Position numbers and translations under genes: made by a program. The notes below the pieces were generated by a model that was not told where the DNA came from, made no database searches, and was given only the letters and a program-made list of their open reading frames with translations. Of a stretch of DNA of 64,000 bases, positions 10,000 to 21,868 are shown in pieces. The first letter of the stretch is position 1. Every line of letters starts with the position of its first letter. Source of the DNA: Buddleja alternifolia (lineage: Eukaryota > Streptophyta > Magnoliopsida > Lamiales > Scrophulariaceae); the NCBI GenBank assembly GCA_019426215.1, contig CM033406.1, forward strand, positions 5,037,001 to 5,101,000. Direction: 5' to 3'.

Positions 10000-12685
10000 A
10001 TACCGCTGTTGGGATTATAGATTGTCCGTGGCTGATAATCTCTTTCATAAATCTCATAACGAAGTAGCCACAATCCATCTCGTTGGTCTGTCGGGGGCAC
10101 TACAAAAGTAATCAAAGTTACGTTGTATTAGAACACTAACTTCTATACGAATATATAATCTCATGAAACTAGAAAACGCTAACCTTTATGTTAAACCATT
10201 TACAGGCTGAGGTTTTGGATTTCTTGGATTGGTTGTTGCGATCTGCATGAAATATCTGCACAGCCCTATAAAAAACTATAAAAAATAAGGAAATATGTTA
10301 AAAACAAGCAATTATGTGAAATAAATACAGTTTAAAAAAATATTAAATATAATAGATACATTGATTGAATGAAAAACTTATTGATTGATTTTTTGTTTCA
10401 TATCATCTCGGTATTGCGGCTCACCATGCACAAAATCCAGATAGTAAACGATCTCTTGAAATGGATCAATTGCAAGCAACAACCAATATCGCCTACAAAA
10501 CATTCAAAAGATAAGTTCAAAGTTTGTTTTGCGTAGCTAGTTTTACAAATTAAAGTTAAGTCTTTAGTAGCTCACTCGGTGTTGTAAGGTGCAAGAAATA
10601 ACTTATTCGTTTGTGCACGTTGTATCATAGCACGTGCTATGTACTGCACTTGTTGAATTTACGGGCTTGTTCTCGCAGATATGGAATGTGGGTTAAGGAA
10701 CCCGAAACTTGCTTCTTTCCCTTCAGGGATTACATAGTTATCCCACAAAAACCTAAATTGAGCATAAAAAATGAATTTCTAGTAACGAAAATAATCGTAG
10801 TTCAGATGTAATAAAATAATACTTTATGTACGCTATAATGATAGAGACTCCTATCTCTTTTTGACGCAAAAGGTGACAGATCTCCTCCTTTCCAATAGAC
10901 TCTGGGAATGCAAAATTCATAATGGGTTCCTCGATGTCTATAGTGATCTGGGCACTAATAGACATCATCTTCGTGTACTTTCCCAGAAATACTAGGTCAG
11001 GAGGGAGTCTATCTAGTTGAAGGTCTGCACATCTGTCACCTTCACGTGCAGGCTTGGCCACTGGCCTTTTTCCTTTGACAGTTGACTGCTTCTACGTCCC
11101 TGATTTCTGGTTTCCAGATGATTTGGATGGTCCTAGAGACTGTTTAAGCAAAGAAAATAAAACAGGAATCTTACACACCAAACTATATTTAGTAACCTCA
11201 AACAAATTGTTATAATTTATTAATGACTAGCTATTAATTACATACCGGTGCATCAGTGACAATGACAAGACTCGCTGGCCAAGCAACAAAGGTACCCAGA
11301 ACACTAAAAATGGTGAGCATTTCATCATTGAGAGGGACGAGTAGGGGTGTATTCGCCTCAACTACAGTGTCAATGCGCACTTTCACATGGTTGGTGGCTA
11401 ATGGACAGCTGTAAAGTATTCTATCAGTCTCATGTCGATTGTACATCTGTCCTTTAGCCACCACACGATATGACGGTGATGAATGTGCTAATTGACATGG
11501 AGCGATAACCTACACATACATATATATATATATATACAACATTATATTAGAAAGCTTTGTGTGATTTACAGAAATAGAGAGTTGCAAGTTATGTGATCAA
11601 TAAACAAGTTCAAATCATTACCTCAGGAAGCATCTTATAACCTGGTTCTGGGCTGCTATCTTTCAAAGAAATCACGTCATTTTCATGTGGCTGACGCGAG
11701 TTAGTGGCTTCCAAAACATCAATTCGTTGTTGCATGGCAACCATAGTTTCATTGTTTTATCGGAACGCGCAATCCTCCACACGAGTGCTCGTGTCACCTC
11801 TGTGCAATTGGATCCCGTATCCCTTCTTCTATTTATCTATATTTTCATTAAAAAATATATATATGCATTAACATAGAATTTTTATTAAAAAAATTGTAAG
11901 GATTCACTACTAAATGAACTACATACCTCCATTTGCTCCACAAGAGCATGTCCAAGACTCGCTTTCTGGTAAGGATATTCAGGGTCCTTTGCTCTTTCCT
12001 GATTTTCCCTACTTAGTTTCTGTTTATTACATTATCAAATTATTAGCTAAATATAAACGCAATAACCAACAAATGAAACCGTAAATTAAAATGACTAGCT
12101 ACCTGAAAACCTTCCTATAAGCGAACAGCTAAAAATGTCGTCCAATCGGCTTGGGATATCTCATATTGTGGGGGTGGGTTTTCATTAATGTTTCCAGCAT
12201 CATCTCGCACCCACTTTCTACTTAAGTAGCTCCTGAAGTTACGTGCTAGCCTCCCAGCTTCTGCTAGTACGAACTTTCGTCAATATCAAATGCCAACTAC
12301 AAAAAACAAACAACAAAGTATATATAAAATTATAATTTAGAGAATATGATAATACATTAACACTTACAAATATGATAATTTCCAAATTACCTTTATCTCA
12401 TCCCAAATGTTTTTTTTTATTGGTGACGGGACTTTTCACCAATCACTCATGGTAATCAACACCTTCTGTCGAACCTGCACACCTATATAACCAACAAATA
12501 TTGATTTGTTTGGGTTAACTGTCTGACCTCTGTCATTCCAGCCGACAGGTAGCTTTATGCCTTTACTTCTGGCATTGATAACTTTTTTTCATAGCCGTGA
12601 CACCTCTCCGTATCTCCGCCTCATGACGGCTATCTGATCCATATACATCATCCTCGGGAAAACTACCAGCAGGATCTGAAGCCAT
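10000..12685 (-). pseudogene. CACTA ORF1: transposase_24-like, DUF8039-like and Ulp1-like protease parts
   Basis: Spliced and decayed coding region. From the ATG at 12685: MASDPAGSFPEDDVYGSDS, then (after a frameshift at an A-run) KGIKLPVGWNDRGQTVNPN, then LARNFRSYLSRKWVRDDAG and QADWTTFLAVRL near 12250-12110, typical of plant En/Spm transposase_24-like proteins. A DUF8039-like block (11510-11234) contains PLLVPLNDEMLTIFSVLGTF and VAWPASLVIV. An Ulp1/C48 peptidase-like region follows: FLNPHSISARTSP (10690-10640), FLAPYNTE, RYWLLLAIDPFQEIVYYLDF (about 10491-10430) and RQTNEMDCGYFVMRFMKEI (10090-10035), which keeps the active-site Cys context. The residue before the conserved Trp, normally the catalytic His, is Tyr (codon 10486-10488). 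An in-frame stop follows ISARTSP. Exon borders are partly guessed. Confidence 0.75.
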
Positions 12686-13110
12686 CGACCTACAAAAGCC
12701 AAAAAATACAGAAGTTAGATTCATATAAATTTGGTATATTCAGTTGACAATAATAATTTTAAAATTGAAGTAATAAATACAGAAGTTAGATTCATATAAA
12801 TTTGGCAGATTCAATTGGCAATAATAATTTTAAAATAGAAGTAATAAATACAGAAGTTAGGTTCATATCCATTATTCTAGAACGTAATTATCCTAATCCA
12901 CAAAATAAACAAAATTTAATCCCCAATTAAACATAATTAACCCCCAGCTAAACCAAATTAACCTTAAATTCAATCAAGCACCAATTTCCCTTAGATTTTC
13001 CACAAAAATAGGCAAATCTCAAGAATATAAATTTTCTAGCAACTAAGTATAAATAGTGATCAAAAAATAAGTCTATCATACAATTATGAAATAAGTTCAA
13101 ATACCTTTCA

Positions 13111-15200
13111 TCATTTTCTTTTTGTCGTTGGCTTAGCAGTCTTTTGCTTCCCATAGGTACGACCATTTTTTTTAGTACGCCGACGAACTGATGGATTAAT
13201 CCATATCCCCTCTTGGTGATCTTGTCGCATATACAATTCATCATCACTTATATCCAAGTCATCGTCACTATCAATTGATTGTGAATCACCTAATGAGATA
13301 GGATTTTCTCCATCATCTTCACTTTCTTCATAATCATCATCAATACAAGTATTTTGGTTTGTCGATAAAACAATGGACCACCTCTTATCAATAGGATCGA
13401 TGACAAAAAACACTTGCTTAGCTTGTGATGCTAAAATGAAAGGTTCATCTTTGTATCCCACCCTTTCAAGGTTTACTCGAGTGAAGCCTATTTCACTATT
13501 ATCGACACCATGTTTATTGTCAACCCACCTACACCCAAATACAGGCACCCGAAACCAACTATAATCAAGCTCCCATATACGTTCAATCACCCCGTAATAT
13601 GATAAATTGGCATAGATAGGATTATTATCTTTCGCACTTGAGATATGCATTGCTTGAGCTACAAGACTCACACCACTATTCTGCATTGTACTTCGTTCAT
13701 CGTGGTCTTTTGTATAGAATGTGCGACCATTTATACAATAACCTGAATAACAAAATACTAGTCTGTCCGGACCCATCGACAGTCGTGTCAATTTATCTGA
13801 AACTGAAAGCTGTGGATTCTCTTTCTGTTTCTCTTCAAAATGCTTTCGGAACCAATCGATGAAACTCTTATTATGCTCTCTTGAAATCCAGCTCTCATTT
13901 TTAATTGGATTTAATCTCCTAAGTTGGTTCTTATGCTCTTCAACATATGGGTCAACCTTATCGGTGTTGTGGAGCACATATAGGTGTGCCTGATCCCTTT
14001 GTGTAATATGAACATTAACTAATTGCTTTCCAATTAATCTTTTTCCTTCTGTTCCCCCTCCCGCAACATGAGACTTTGGAAGCTCTGCAACATTAGAATC
14101 TGCCAGATACTCTGTGCAAAATGTAATGGCTTCATCAACTATGTACCGTTCCACAATGCAACCTTTCGGTCGACTATGATTTTTCACGTAGCCTTTCTAT
14201 ACCTTCATATAACGCTCAGCCGGATACATAGATCTCATAAAAGCCGGTCTACATAGTTGAGTCTCTCTAACCAAGTGAATGGGTAGGTGAGTCATTATAT
14301 CAAAAAAAGCAGGTGGAAAATATATCTCAAGCTCACACAAAGTGATGGCAATTTGTTTCTTAAGTGCAGGAAATTGCTCGGGATCAAACACCTTGCTCCA
14401 CATTGCTTTGAAGAATAAACACAATCTAGTTATCGTATCTCTCACCTTTTTTGGCAAAATGGTCCGTATAGCAATCGGTAGCAAATGATCCATGATTACA
14501 TGACAATCGTGAGTCTTCAAGTGCTTTAGCTTCAAATCTTTCATTGATACAAGACTGCTAATGTTTGAAGAATACCCTTCTGGAACTTTCACTCCATTAA
14601 GAAACTCACATAATGCAATTTTTTCTTTCATGGCTAGAGTGTGAGCTGCTGGAAGCAAATAAGTACGTTTTCCCTTATTTGTTGGTGCCAATTTTCCTCT
14701 TATCTTCATTTCAACCAAGTCTAACTGTGCCTTTACGCCATCTTTTGTCTTTCCGAGCACATTTAAAAGTGTACCAATGACACTATCAAATACATTTTTC
14801 TCAATATGCATAATATCACGAAAATGTCTAACATGTAAAGACGTCCAATACGGCAACTCAAAGAAAATTGACCCTTTTTTCCACCCAGTTTTTGCAAGGC
14901 CACCTGCAAAAGTCTTTCCAAATTTAACCTCCAAGTCTTTTACATTCTCAAACACTACTTCACCAGTTAAGCACTTAGGAGCTCGACCTTTTTCTATATT
15001 CCCATTGAAAGCTTTCTTCCACCGACGATATCGATGGTTCCGATTTAACCATCTCCTATGCCCTTGGAATGCATATTTCTGAGAGTGGTCAATCGATATT
15101 GATCTATACTCTTGACACATACGAGGCATCCACATTGGCCATGTACACCATATCCCTCGAGGTTTGCTCTTTCCGAAAAATCATTGATTGTTCCAAATAA
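13111..15200 (-). pseudogene. CACTA TNP2-type transposase, C-terminal two thirds
   Basis: The upstream frame (15135-14197) carries FQGHRRWLNRNHRYRRWKKA, the HVRHFRDIMHIEKNVFDSVI block and a DUF4218 region with LKTHDCHVIMDHLLPIAIR and IHLVRETQLC. A single in-frame TAG (14197-14199) follows ERYMKV, and the same frame continues with KGYVKNHSRPKGC through a DUF4216 region (YGVIERIWELDYSWFRVPVF, VFFVIDPIDKRWSIVLST) to an acidic and basic tail ending at 13111. Apart from that stop the frame is open for about 2 kb. The N-terminal zinc-finger and DDE region expected upstream is missing or scrambled beyond 15200, where only repeats are seen. Confidence 0.9.
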
Positions 15201-15267
15201 AATCACAACAAACCCAATATTCTAATCTTTCACCCACAACAAACCCAAAATGTCGATCTTACTATAC

Positions 15268-15600
15268 GAAAATATTGATCACCAGTTGGATCACATAAAA
15301 CATCAAATTTCAATCAACTACAAATATTGATCACCAGTTGGATCACATAAAACTAAAAATAAAGCATCATTTTATAAATATATATTGATCACCAATTGGA
15401 TCATATAAAACTAAAAATAAAGCATCATTTTATAAATATATATTGATCACCAGTTGGATTACATAAAGCATCATATTTCCAACAACTACAAATATTGATC
15501 ACCAGTCGGATCACATAAATCACATAAGACTACAAATAAAACATCATATTTTCAACAACTAAGTATAAATATAGATCACCAGTTGGATCAATATACCCTA
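15268..15600. repeat. Tandem repeats, about 50-60 bp, in the CACTA 5' region
   Basis: Six copies built on the core TTGATCACCAGTTGGATCA, each followed by CATAAAACTA- or AAGCATCAT-type sequence. They sit just upstream of the surviving transposase frame, in the promoter-side part of the element. Confidence 0.9.
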
Positions 15601-15719
15601 AACCACAAAATAACCACAATTTAATCCCAAATCAAACGTAATTAACACCTGACTAACCCAAATTAATACTAAATTCAGTCAAATCCCTATTTCACTTAAA
15701 TTTTTCAATAAATAGGCAA

Positions 15720-16083
15720 ATCTCAAGAATATACACAAATATACGTACATCCACACATACACAAATATATACATACACCCACATATACACAAATATACAT
15801 ACACCAACACATACACAAATATATATACATACACCCACATATACATACACCCACACATACACAAATATACATACACAAATATTTAACTCTATACTCTATG
15901 TGTGTGTGTGTGTGTGTATATATTTATCTAAAAAAAAAGTACCCACTAAATGGCGGTGGTCGGCGGAGGTGGGCGGCGATGGCAGCGGCGGCGGTCCTTA
16001 TGTAAATATATATATAAAGAGTTAAATATATATATATAGAATATATACATATATATGTACATATATATATATCTAGAAAGAGA

Positions 16084-16129
<46 letters not shown>

Positions 16130-16275
16130 CCGAAAGAGGGGAGAAGCGGACGACGGCGGATGTCGGCCGCAAGAGAGAGAGAAATAGATCGAGAGACAGA
16201 GAGAGAGACGGAGAGAGAGCAAGAGAGAGCGCAAAAGAGAGAGAGATGGTGGTGGTGGTGGTGGTGGTGGTGGTG
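15720..16275. repeat. Cluster of microsatellites in the CACTA element
   Basis: ACATACAC/ACAAATATA-type repeats (15735-15885), (TG)n at 15899-15918, (AT)-rich runs near 16025-16070, (GA)n at 16075-16128 and (GGT)n at 16246-16275. Long open frames across this stretch are products of the simple repeats and are not genes. Confidence 0.9.
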
Positions 16276-16372
16276 AGGTGGTTGTGGGGGGTGTAATAGT
16301 GAGAGAGTTGAGAGAGAGAGAGATAGTGTGAGAGAAGAAGGGGGGGCGGCCGGGTTAAGAAAACCCGGCCCC

Positions 16373-16655
16373 CTATGACAGTGGTTCGGCCCCGAACCGC
16401 TGTCATATGTAATTTTGTGACAGCGGTTCGGCCCGAACCGCTGTCATATGTAATTTTTTTTTATTTTTTTTTGTGAAACAGTGGTTCAGTCAAACCGCTA
16501 TCATAGACGGGTTTATGACAGCGGTTCGACTGTAGCGCTGTCGTATCCATTTTTTTTTTAATTTTTTTCTGACATCGGTTCGGCTCGAACCGCTGTCAAA
16601 GGTCCTAACCGAGTACCCCTATGACAGTAGTTTTTCAAAACCGCTGTAATAGGTC
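16373..16655. repeat. Right sub-terminal hairpin array of the CACTA element
   Basis: Six palindromes of the same type as at the left end (TATGACAGCGGTTCGG... with matching ACCGCTGTCATA arms), more diverged in arms and loops. The outermost, CCTATGACAGTAGTTTT...CCGCTGTAATAGG, abuts the terminal repeat. Confidence 0.9.
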
Positions 16656-16670
16656 TTTTTTGTGGTAGTG

Positions 16671-17019
16671 AGTGGGAGTCAAGTAAAATTTAAAGTCCTA
16701 ATTTTTACTTGTATACAATATAAACACCCATTTGAAGTCTTGGTTAATTTTCTGCTTTTATATATCTATCTTGGACAAAAACCCATTTAATTAGTTATGC
16801 TCGAATATTTTGTCAATACTGGCCCAACCTTATCAATTGACTTACAAATTTGAGAAAAGTCCTAAGTTTAACGTTATTGAACTGTATGCTTGAAGCAAGC
16901 ATTACTCAAGTCTAAGTATGGGACGATGAGTAGGGGCTTATATATGAGGTGCACTGGATATAGAACTATGTGTTTTAAAAACTACTGTTCTATGACTTAT
17001 TTTCTAAACTTCTTGTATT
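16671..17019. other. No feature recognised
   Basis: AT-rich DNA between the CACTA target duplication and the first recognisable residues of the copia-2 relic. It could be gag of that relic, but nothing readable remains. Confidence 0.4.
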
Positions 17020-18982
17020 TTACATTCTAGAGCTAGTGCTCATGTTTGAAGAATTAGAAAGATGTACAAAGCTGGGAGAATAAGAGATGATCAATATTCG
17101 AACCAGACATGGTGTCATGTGTATGCACATATGATCCACCTCTATTCCTTTACAATTCTGAACACGTTTGGATGATTGATTAGTTTTACCAAGTGGTACT
17201 AAGAAAGTTTTACCACCTCTATTCCTTACATAACATTTATTTTCGAAATAAATGTGGGAACAATGCATCCTAACTAAAATTGTTAACACAATTTGAAAGT
17301 TTGGAATTAGTATATTGTGAACACGGAGACTAAAGAGCATAGTATGCTAGAAACAAACTAGAAGAATTGTTTGGCACCTAAGATTAGGTTATTGCCTTGG
17401 GAGCATAAGATTCACAAGTTAGGAGAAACGTGTGGTACAAGCCCATTGGGATTGGATCCCTATCCAAACTTAAGAATCTTATCTCATAGGCAAGATGACC
17501 AAATCTCCTTTCACAGGGAAAATATTAAAGGGCCACTCAAGTTCTAAAGTGTATGCATACTTACGTCTATGGTTGAAAATATGGTATCATATTAAGACAC
17601 TACGATTAGATTGCAATGTCAAGTATATGATTTCCTAATTCGACCCGTTCTCAAGAGAACATAGCATAGTTTCATAGCTAATACTTTCAACATCTCAACA
17701 GTTGAATAGGGTAGTAGTATGCAAGAATGAGAAATTGTTGGACATGACTCATTCTGCTAAGCTACATAGAATTGCCCAATTCATAGTGAGCCATGCTCTA
17801 CTCATAGGTGCATCTTTGATAGATGTTTCTCCAAATTCATTCCTAAAGCACCATATCAGACATGGCGCAACATGAAGCCTAGTCTTAAACACGTTCAGGT
17901 ATGTGGATACCCAACCTACGTAGAAAAGATAAAGGTAAAGAATATGGAGGTTAGGTTTTTAAAAAGAAATATTGTTGGTTATCCCAAAGGATTCAGTGGG
18001 AGACCTCTTTTATCTAAAGGATGATCAGAGGATCATTCTGGTCTTGGAGACTAGTATTTTCGAAGATAAGTTCATTTGAGCATGTGTAGTTGGAAGAAAG
18101 ATTATTCTGAAAAGAATAAAACAAATACCCCTTAGGAGACTATTATTGAAGAAACCCAAAACAAGCCTATTATAACACAACCACCAACGAGTTGATCTGG
18201 TAGAGTATCTCAGCCGACTAAGAGATATGGTTGTTTGCTACAACGAAATCATAAGTTGTATGCTGTGGCAGAGAGGAACCATGGATACAATCCCTCTACG
18301 CATGATAAGTCAATGGTGGATATGGACTTTGTGAGAAGGTGTAGGGCTATGAAAGTGAAGATGGATTAGATGTTTTTAAATCAATCCTAAACTCTAGTAT
18401 ATTGTTCCAAGAGTATTGTACTCATCAGAGGCGAATACATCTACAAGAGAAAGATTGATTCGAGTGGCAAGGCCAAGCTAATGGCGAAAGGGTGTAGTCA
18501 AAAGAAGGGCATCGACTATGAGGAAGCCCCTTTAACACAACTATAATCAAATCCACTAGAATCTTATTTTCGATAGTAACACACCAAGATTATGAAAATC
18601 TGGCACATAGATGTGAAGACTCGTTCATGAATGGATTTCTCAAGAAGGACATCCATATGGAACAACCCAAGGGTTTCACATTTGAGGCCGATTCTCATAA
18701 GGTCTATATGCTGTATAAATCCACTTGTGGATTTAAGCGGACCTCTCGTAGTTGAAATCTTCACTTTGATGACATAATTTAGAATTATGATATCATCATA
18801 AATGAAGAGGAACCATGTGTGTGCAATAAGGCCAGTGGGAGCAAGATGTCATTTTTGGTACTATAAGTGGAGAAATGATGTAGGCTCATTCACTTGGATC
18901 AAGACATAAGCATCGAGCATATTCTCCATGAAAAGACTTGGGAGAATCCACATGTATCCTTAAAATTCGCGTCTATGAAGGT
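17020..18982 (+). pseudogene. Copia-2: heavily decayed Ty1/copia gag-pol relic
   Basis: Plus-strand pieces in copia order, with stops and frameshifts throughout: a protease trace (ASAHV near 17030), GAG-pre-integrase (VWHLRLGY near 17375), an integrase zinc region (translates as a relic of CLIGKMTKSPFTGK near 17490), integrase C-terminal WRNMKPSLKHVQVCGYPTYV (about 17860-17925), RT start (EYIYKRKIDSSGKAKLMAKG, 18430-18490), RT body (FLKKDIHMEQPKGFTFEAD, 18637-18690) and NEEEPCVCNKASGSKMSFLV (about 18800-18860). It stops just before the YVDD motif, where copia-3 was inserted at 18983. Much older than copia-1. Confidence 0.8.
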
Positions 18983-20745
18983 GTTGTGAATCCTGTATTC
19001 ATGCGCAATAGAAACGATAAAAACAGATTCGGATTCAATTGGGTCACTTTTGAGTTTTAATAATTTTTCCATATAAATTTCAAAAATCAAGCATGAAGAT
19101 GAAATCTAATTTCATCCTTTTTACAAACATTTTGATTTCGATGAAAGTTTTGATCTTCCGAATAGCAGCAATTCAAAACTCTTGCCTTAAGATATCACGA
19201 CGGAACAAGCTTTGAAGAAAAATCCTCCACCTTTACACCACTATGGCCGACGGCTTCTACAAGGGAGGGAGAGAAAATTTCTCTTCTTTCTTTGCTGTCA
19301 AGTCTAATTGTGAGAGTAAGGTTTTGACTGAGCAAGTGTTAGGTATTTATGAGGAGTGATGATCTTGGAATTAACTAATTCCTTGAGCCCATCCAACTCC
19401 TCCAAAAATGCTTACCACACGCCCCACCCTAGTATTATTGGGCTAAGTTGACTTTCAACTTAGTCCAATTATTAATTAGATCCAATAAAATATAATACTT
19501 ATTAATATTCCTCTATATTAAATAATCTAATTATTTAATAAAAGGGTGAGTATAATAAATAAGTATATTTATTTATTATAATTAATTTATTTCCATTAAT
19601 CTAATTAATCAAATAAATTAATGAGTTCATAATAAATACATCCAATTATTCATTATTAATTTATTTCTATTAATCCAATTGATCAAATAAATTAATTTGC
19701 TCATCAAATAGCAAATTACCTAATTTATATTATTGACAACAAAAGAATTCTCTTTGCTCAATTCCTTTTAAGCGCGACTCTCTAGGTCCGTTTCAATTAG
19801 CATTAGGAGGAAACCAAGGATGTGAGTGTCACTAAGCCAGACACATGGACTCATATCGAAATCCAATTGAAATGAATGGATCAATACGAACCTTTTAGGT
19901 CACAGATACCATGTGAGTATAAGCCCTTCACTGTAATATCCCGATCGAGTGAGAGTCATAGAATATGTCAAACCCACAAGACTAGATGCTGTGTTTTTTA
20001 AGGAATCATAGTAAGATGAAATTACTGAACTACCATTATGTACTATATATAAGCTTGTTCTCCTGCTTTGGCCAAAGACTTATAATTTCATTTACCTACG
20101 ATTGCACAGGACATTAACTCGTCACTACCTGAGACAGTGAATCCCCTATTGGTAATTACCGAACAATTGCTACTTGTCCTTCTAAACCGCACTTCGAGTT
20201 TGATCTCACCAAAGGGTGAAATGGAACTAACTACTCTACTAACTCGTTCAGTGTCACAAGTCCAATCCTCATGAATCCTTAAGTATAAGGCTCACACGCA
20301 CTACCGCGACTAGTAATTCAATCATTGACTATCCAAGAGTAAATGCCCATGTAATTGAATTACGGCGAGCCGTGTCGAATATGTCAATTCCATTGACATA
20401 TCTATTAACAAGCTCCCACCATCCAAAGTGACCGACTGACACTCCTTGTCAAAGCTTGCGTCACACAAGTCTGGTCTTAATGCCCAATTAAAACTTGTCG
20501 ACTTTCGAACTCCGATTTAAGTAAACAATGAACTAATAGTTCTAGTGTCCATCTCCTCAGATCATTGAGGAGTAGAAGCTCCCTCTGGATTACCTTGGAC
20601 TTATTTGTTCAATACTTATATTAATGCCATCAAGATTGATATGAGCAAAAACTATGCCTTTATTAATGAATAAGAGTTTGTACAACTTAAATGTAATGCC
20701 CTAATAAACTAATTCCTCTATGGCATGCAGGGAATAATCCTAACA
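18983..20745 (-). repeat. Copia-3 3' LTR (about 1763 bp)
   Basis: Right edge set by the polypurine tract, left edge by TGTTGTG next to the copia-2 relic. It carries the GCTTTGGCCAAAGAC motif near 20072 and an ATTAAT-rich block at 19470-19730, as the copia-1 LTR does. Confidence 0.8.
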
Positions 20746-20760
20746 ATCTCCCACTTGAAC

Positions 20761-21868
20761 TCAGTGCCAATCGCTATGGTATCTAATACCTATCTTCTCA
20801 AGATGTCGCTCTAGCACCGCCTGTGATAGTGGCTTGGTCAGTGGGTCAGCAACGTTATTTGCTGAATCTTTTCTCTGCATGGCGATGTCTCCTCTTCCAA
20901 CGATCTCTCTAATGATGTGGTATCTTCTCTCAATGTGTTTGGATTTATTGTGAGACCTGGGTTCCTTAGCCTGCGCGATGGCTCCATTGTTGTCACCTAA
21001 TAGTGGCTCGGAGAGCTCCATGTTAGGAACCACTTGAAGTTCAGCCACGAACTTGTTTATCCAAACAACCTCCTTGGCCACCTCTGAGGCGGCCACGTAC
21101 TCAACTTCGGTGGTTGAGTCAGTCGTCGTGCTTTGTTTGGAACTTTTTCAAGTCACTGCTCCATCGTTTAAAGTGAATACAAACCTCAATGTGGATTTAC
21201 GGTCATCGACATCCAACTGGAAGTCAGAGTTAGTATGACCTTCCACTTTCAGTTCCCCATCTCCATATGTCAAACACATATCCTTAGTTCTTCTCGAGTA
21301 CTTGAGGATACACTTCACAGCAATCCAATGCTTTCTCCCTGGGTTAGCTTGGAACCTACTTACCACACTCACAGCATAGGCAATGTCCGGTCTCGTGTAT
21401 AACATAGCGTACATAAGACTCCCTACTGCTGACACATAGGGGACCCCACTCATTCTCTTACGATCATCCTCACTTAAAGGACTCATCAACTTTGAGAGAT
21501 GGAGTCCTGTCTTAAGGGCAAAAGGCCTCTCTTAGAATCTTCCATTCTGAATCTTTTCAGAACTTTTTCCAAATAGAGGGCTTGAGAGAGACCCATTTTC
21601 CTATTCACTTTATCCCTGAAGATGGAAATTCCAAGGATATAGATCATTTTTCCTAAGTCTTTCATGGAGAGGTGCTTGAGAGCCACATTTTGACCGAAGT
21701 CAACAGGCCTATATCTGACCTATTAGTAGAATGTCGTCTACATATAGGACCAAAAATGATATTTTGCTCCAACTGGATTTCCTGTAAATGCATGGTTCAT
21801 CTTCATTCTTGATAAAGACATAGTTCCTAACTTCTTCATCAAAACGAAGATTCCAGTTCCGCGACCCA
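20761..21868 (-). pseudogene. Copia-3 RT-RNase H fragment
   Basis: RNase H end (21096-20761, DNNGAIAQAKEPRSHNKSKH and AVLERHLEKIGIRYH), RNase H middle and RT connection (21489-21148, GSLMYAMLYTRPDIAYAVSV), RT end (21686-21486, KDLGKMIYILGISIFRD) and a more distal RT trace around LVLYVDDILL (21868-21720). These lie in different frames, so the fragment is dead. Confidence 0.85.

Larger units (their letters stand above)
9021..16670 (-). mobile_element. CACTA (En/Spm) DNA transposon, 7650 bp, TSD AGT
   Basis: The left end begins CACTACTACAGAAATGACCT; the right end, read on minus, begins CACTACCACAAAAAAGACCT. The 3-bp target duplication AGT lies at 9018-9020 and 16671-16673. Terminal CACTA, 3-bp TSD, sub-terminal repeats and a TNP2-type transposase are the full set of CACTA hallmarks. 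Both coding regions read on minus, transposase first (13111-15200), then ORF1 (10000-12685). Both are broken, and the transposase lacks its N-terminal catalytic part, so this copy could move only with help from elsewhere. Confidence 0.95.
18983..21868 (-). mobile_element. Copia-3: 3' part of a Ty1/copia element
   Basis: The 3' LTR (18983-20745, TGTTG...TAACA) is followed on minus by a polypurine tract (AAGTGGGAGA, 20746-20758) and by RNase H and part of RT. Homology stops near 21868 within RT, so the 5' half and 5' LTR are absent and no target duplication can be assigned. LTR length (1763 bp), polypurine tract and RNase H wording are close to copia-1. Confidence 0.85.

Noticed and set aside
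15924..16406. Long open frames over the (GA)n and (GGT)n tracts
   Set aside because: Low-complexity Ser-Leu, Arg-Glu and Trp runs produced by microsatellites; no domain.
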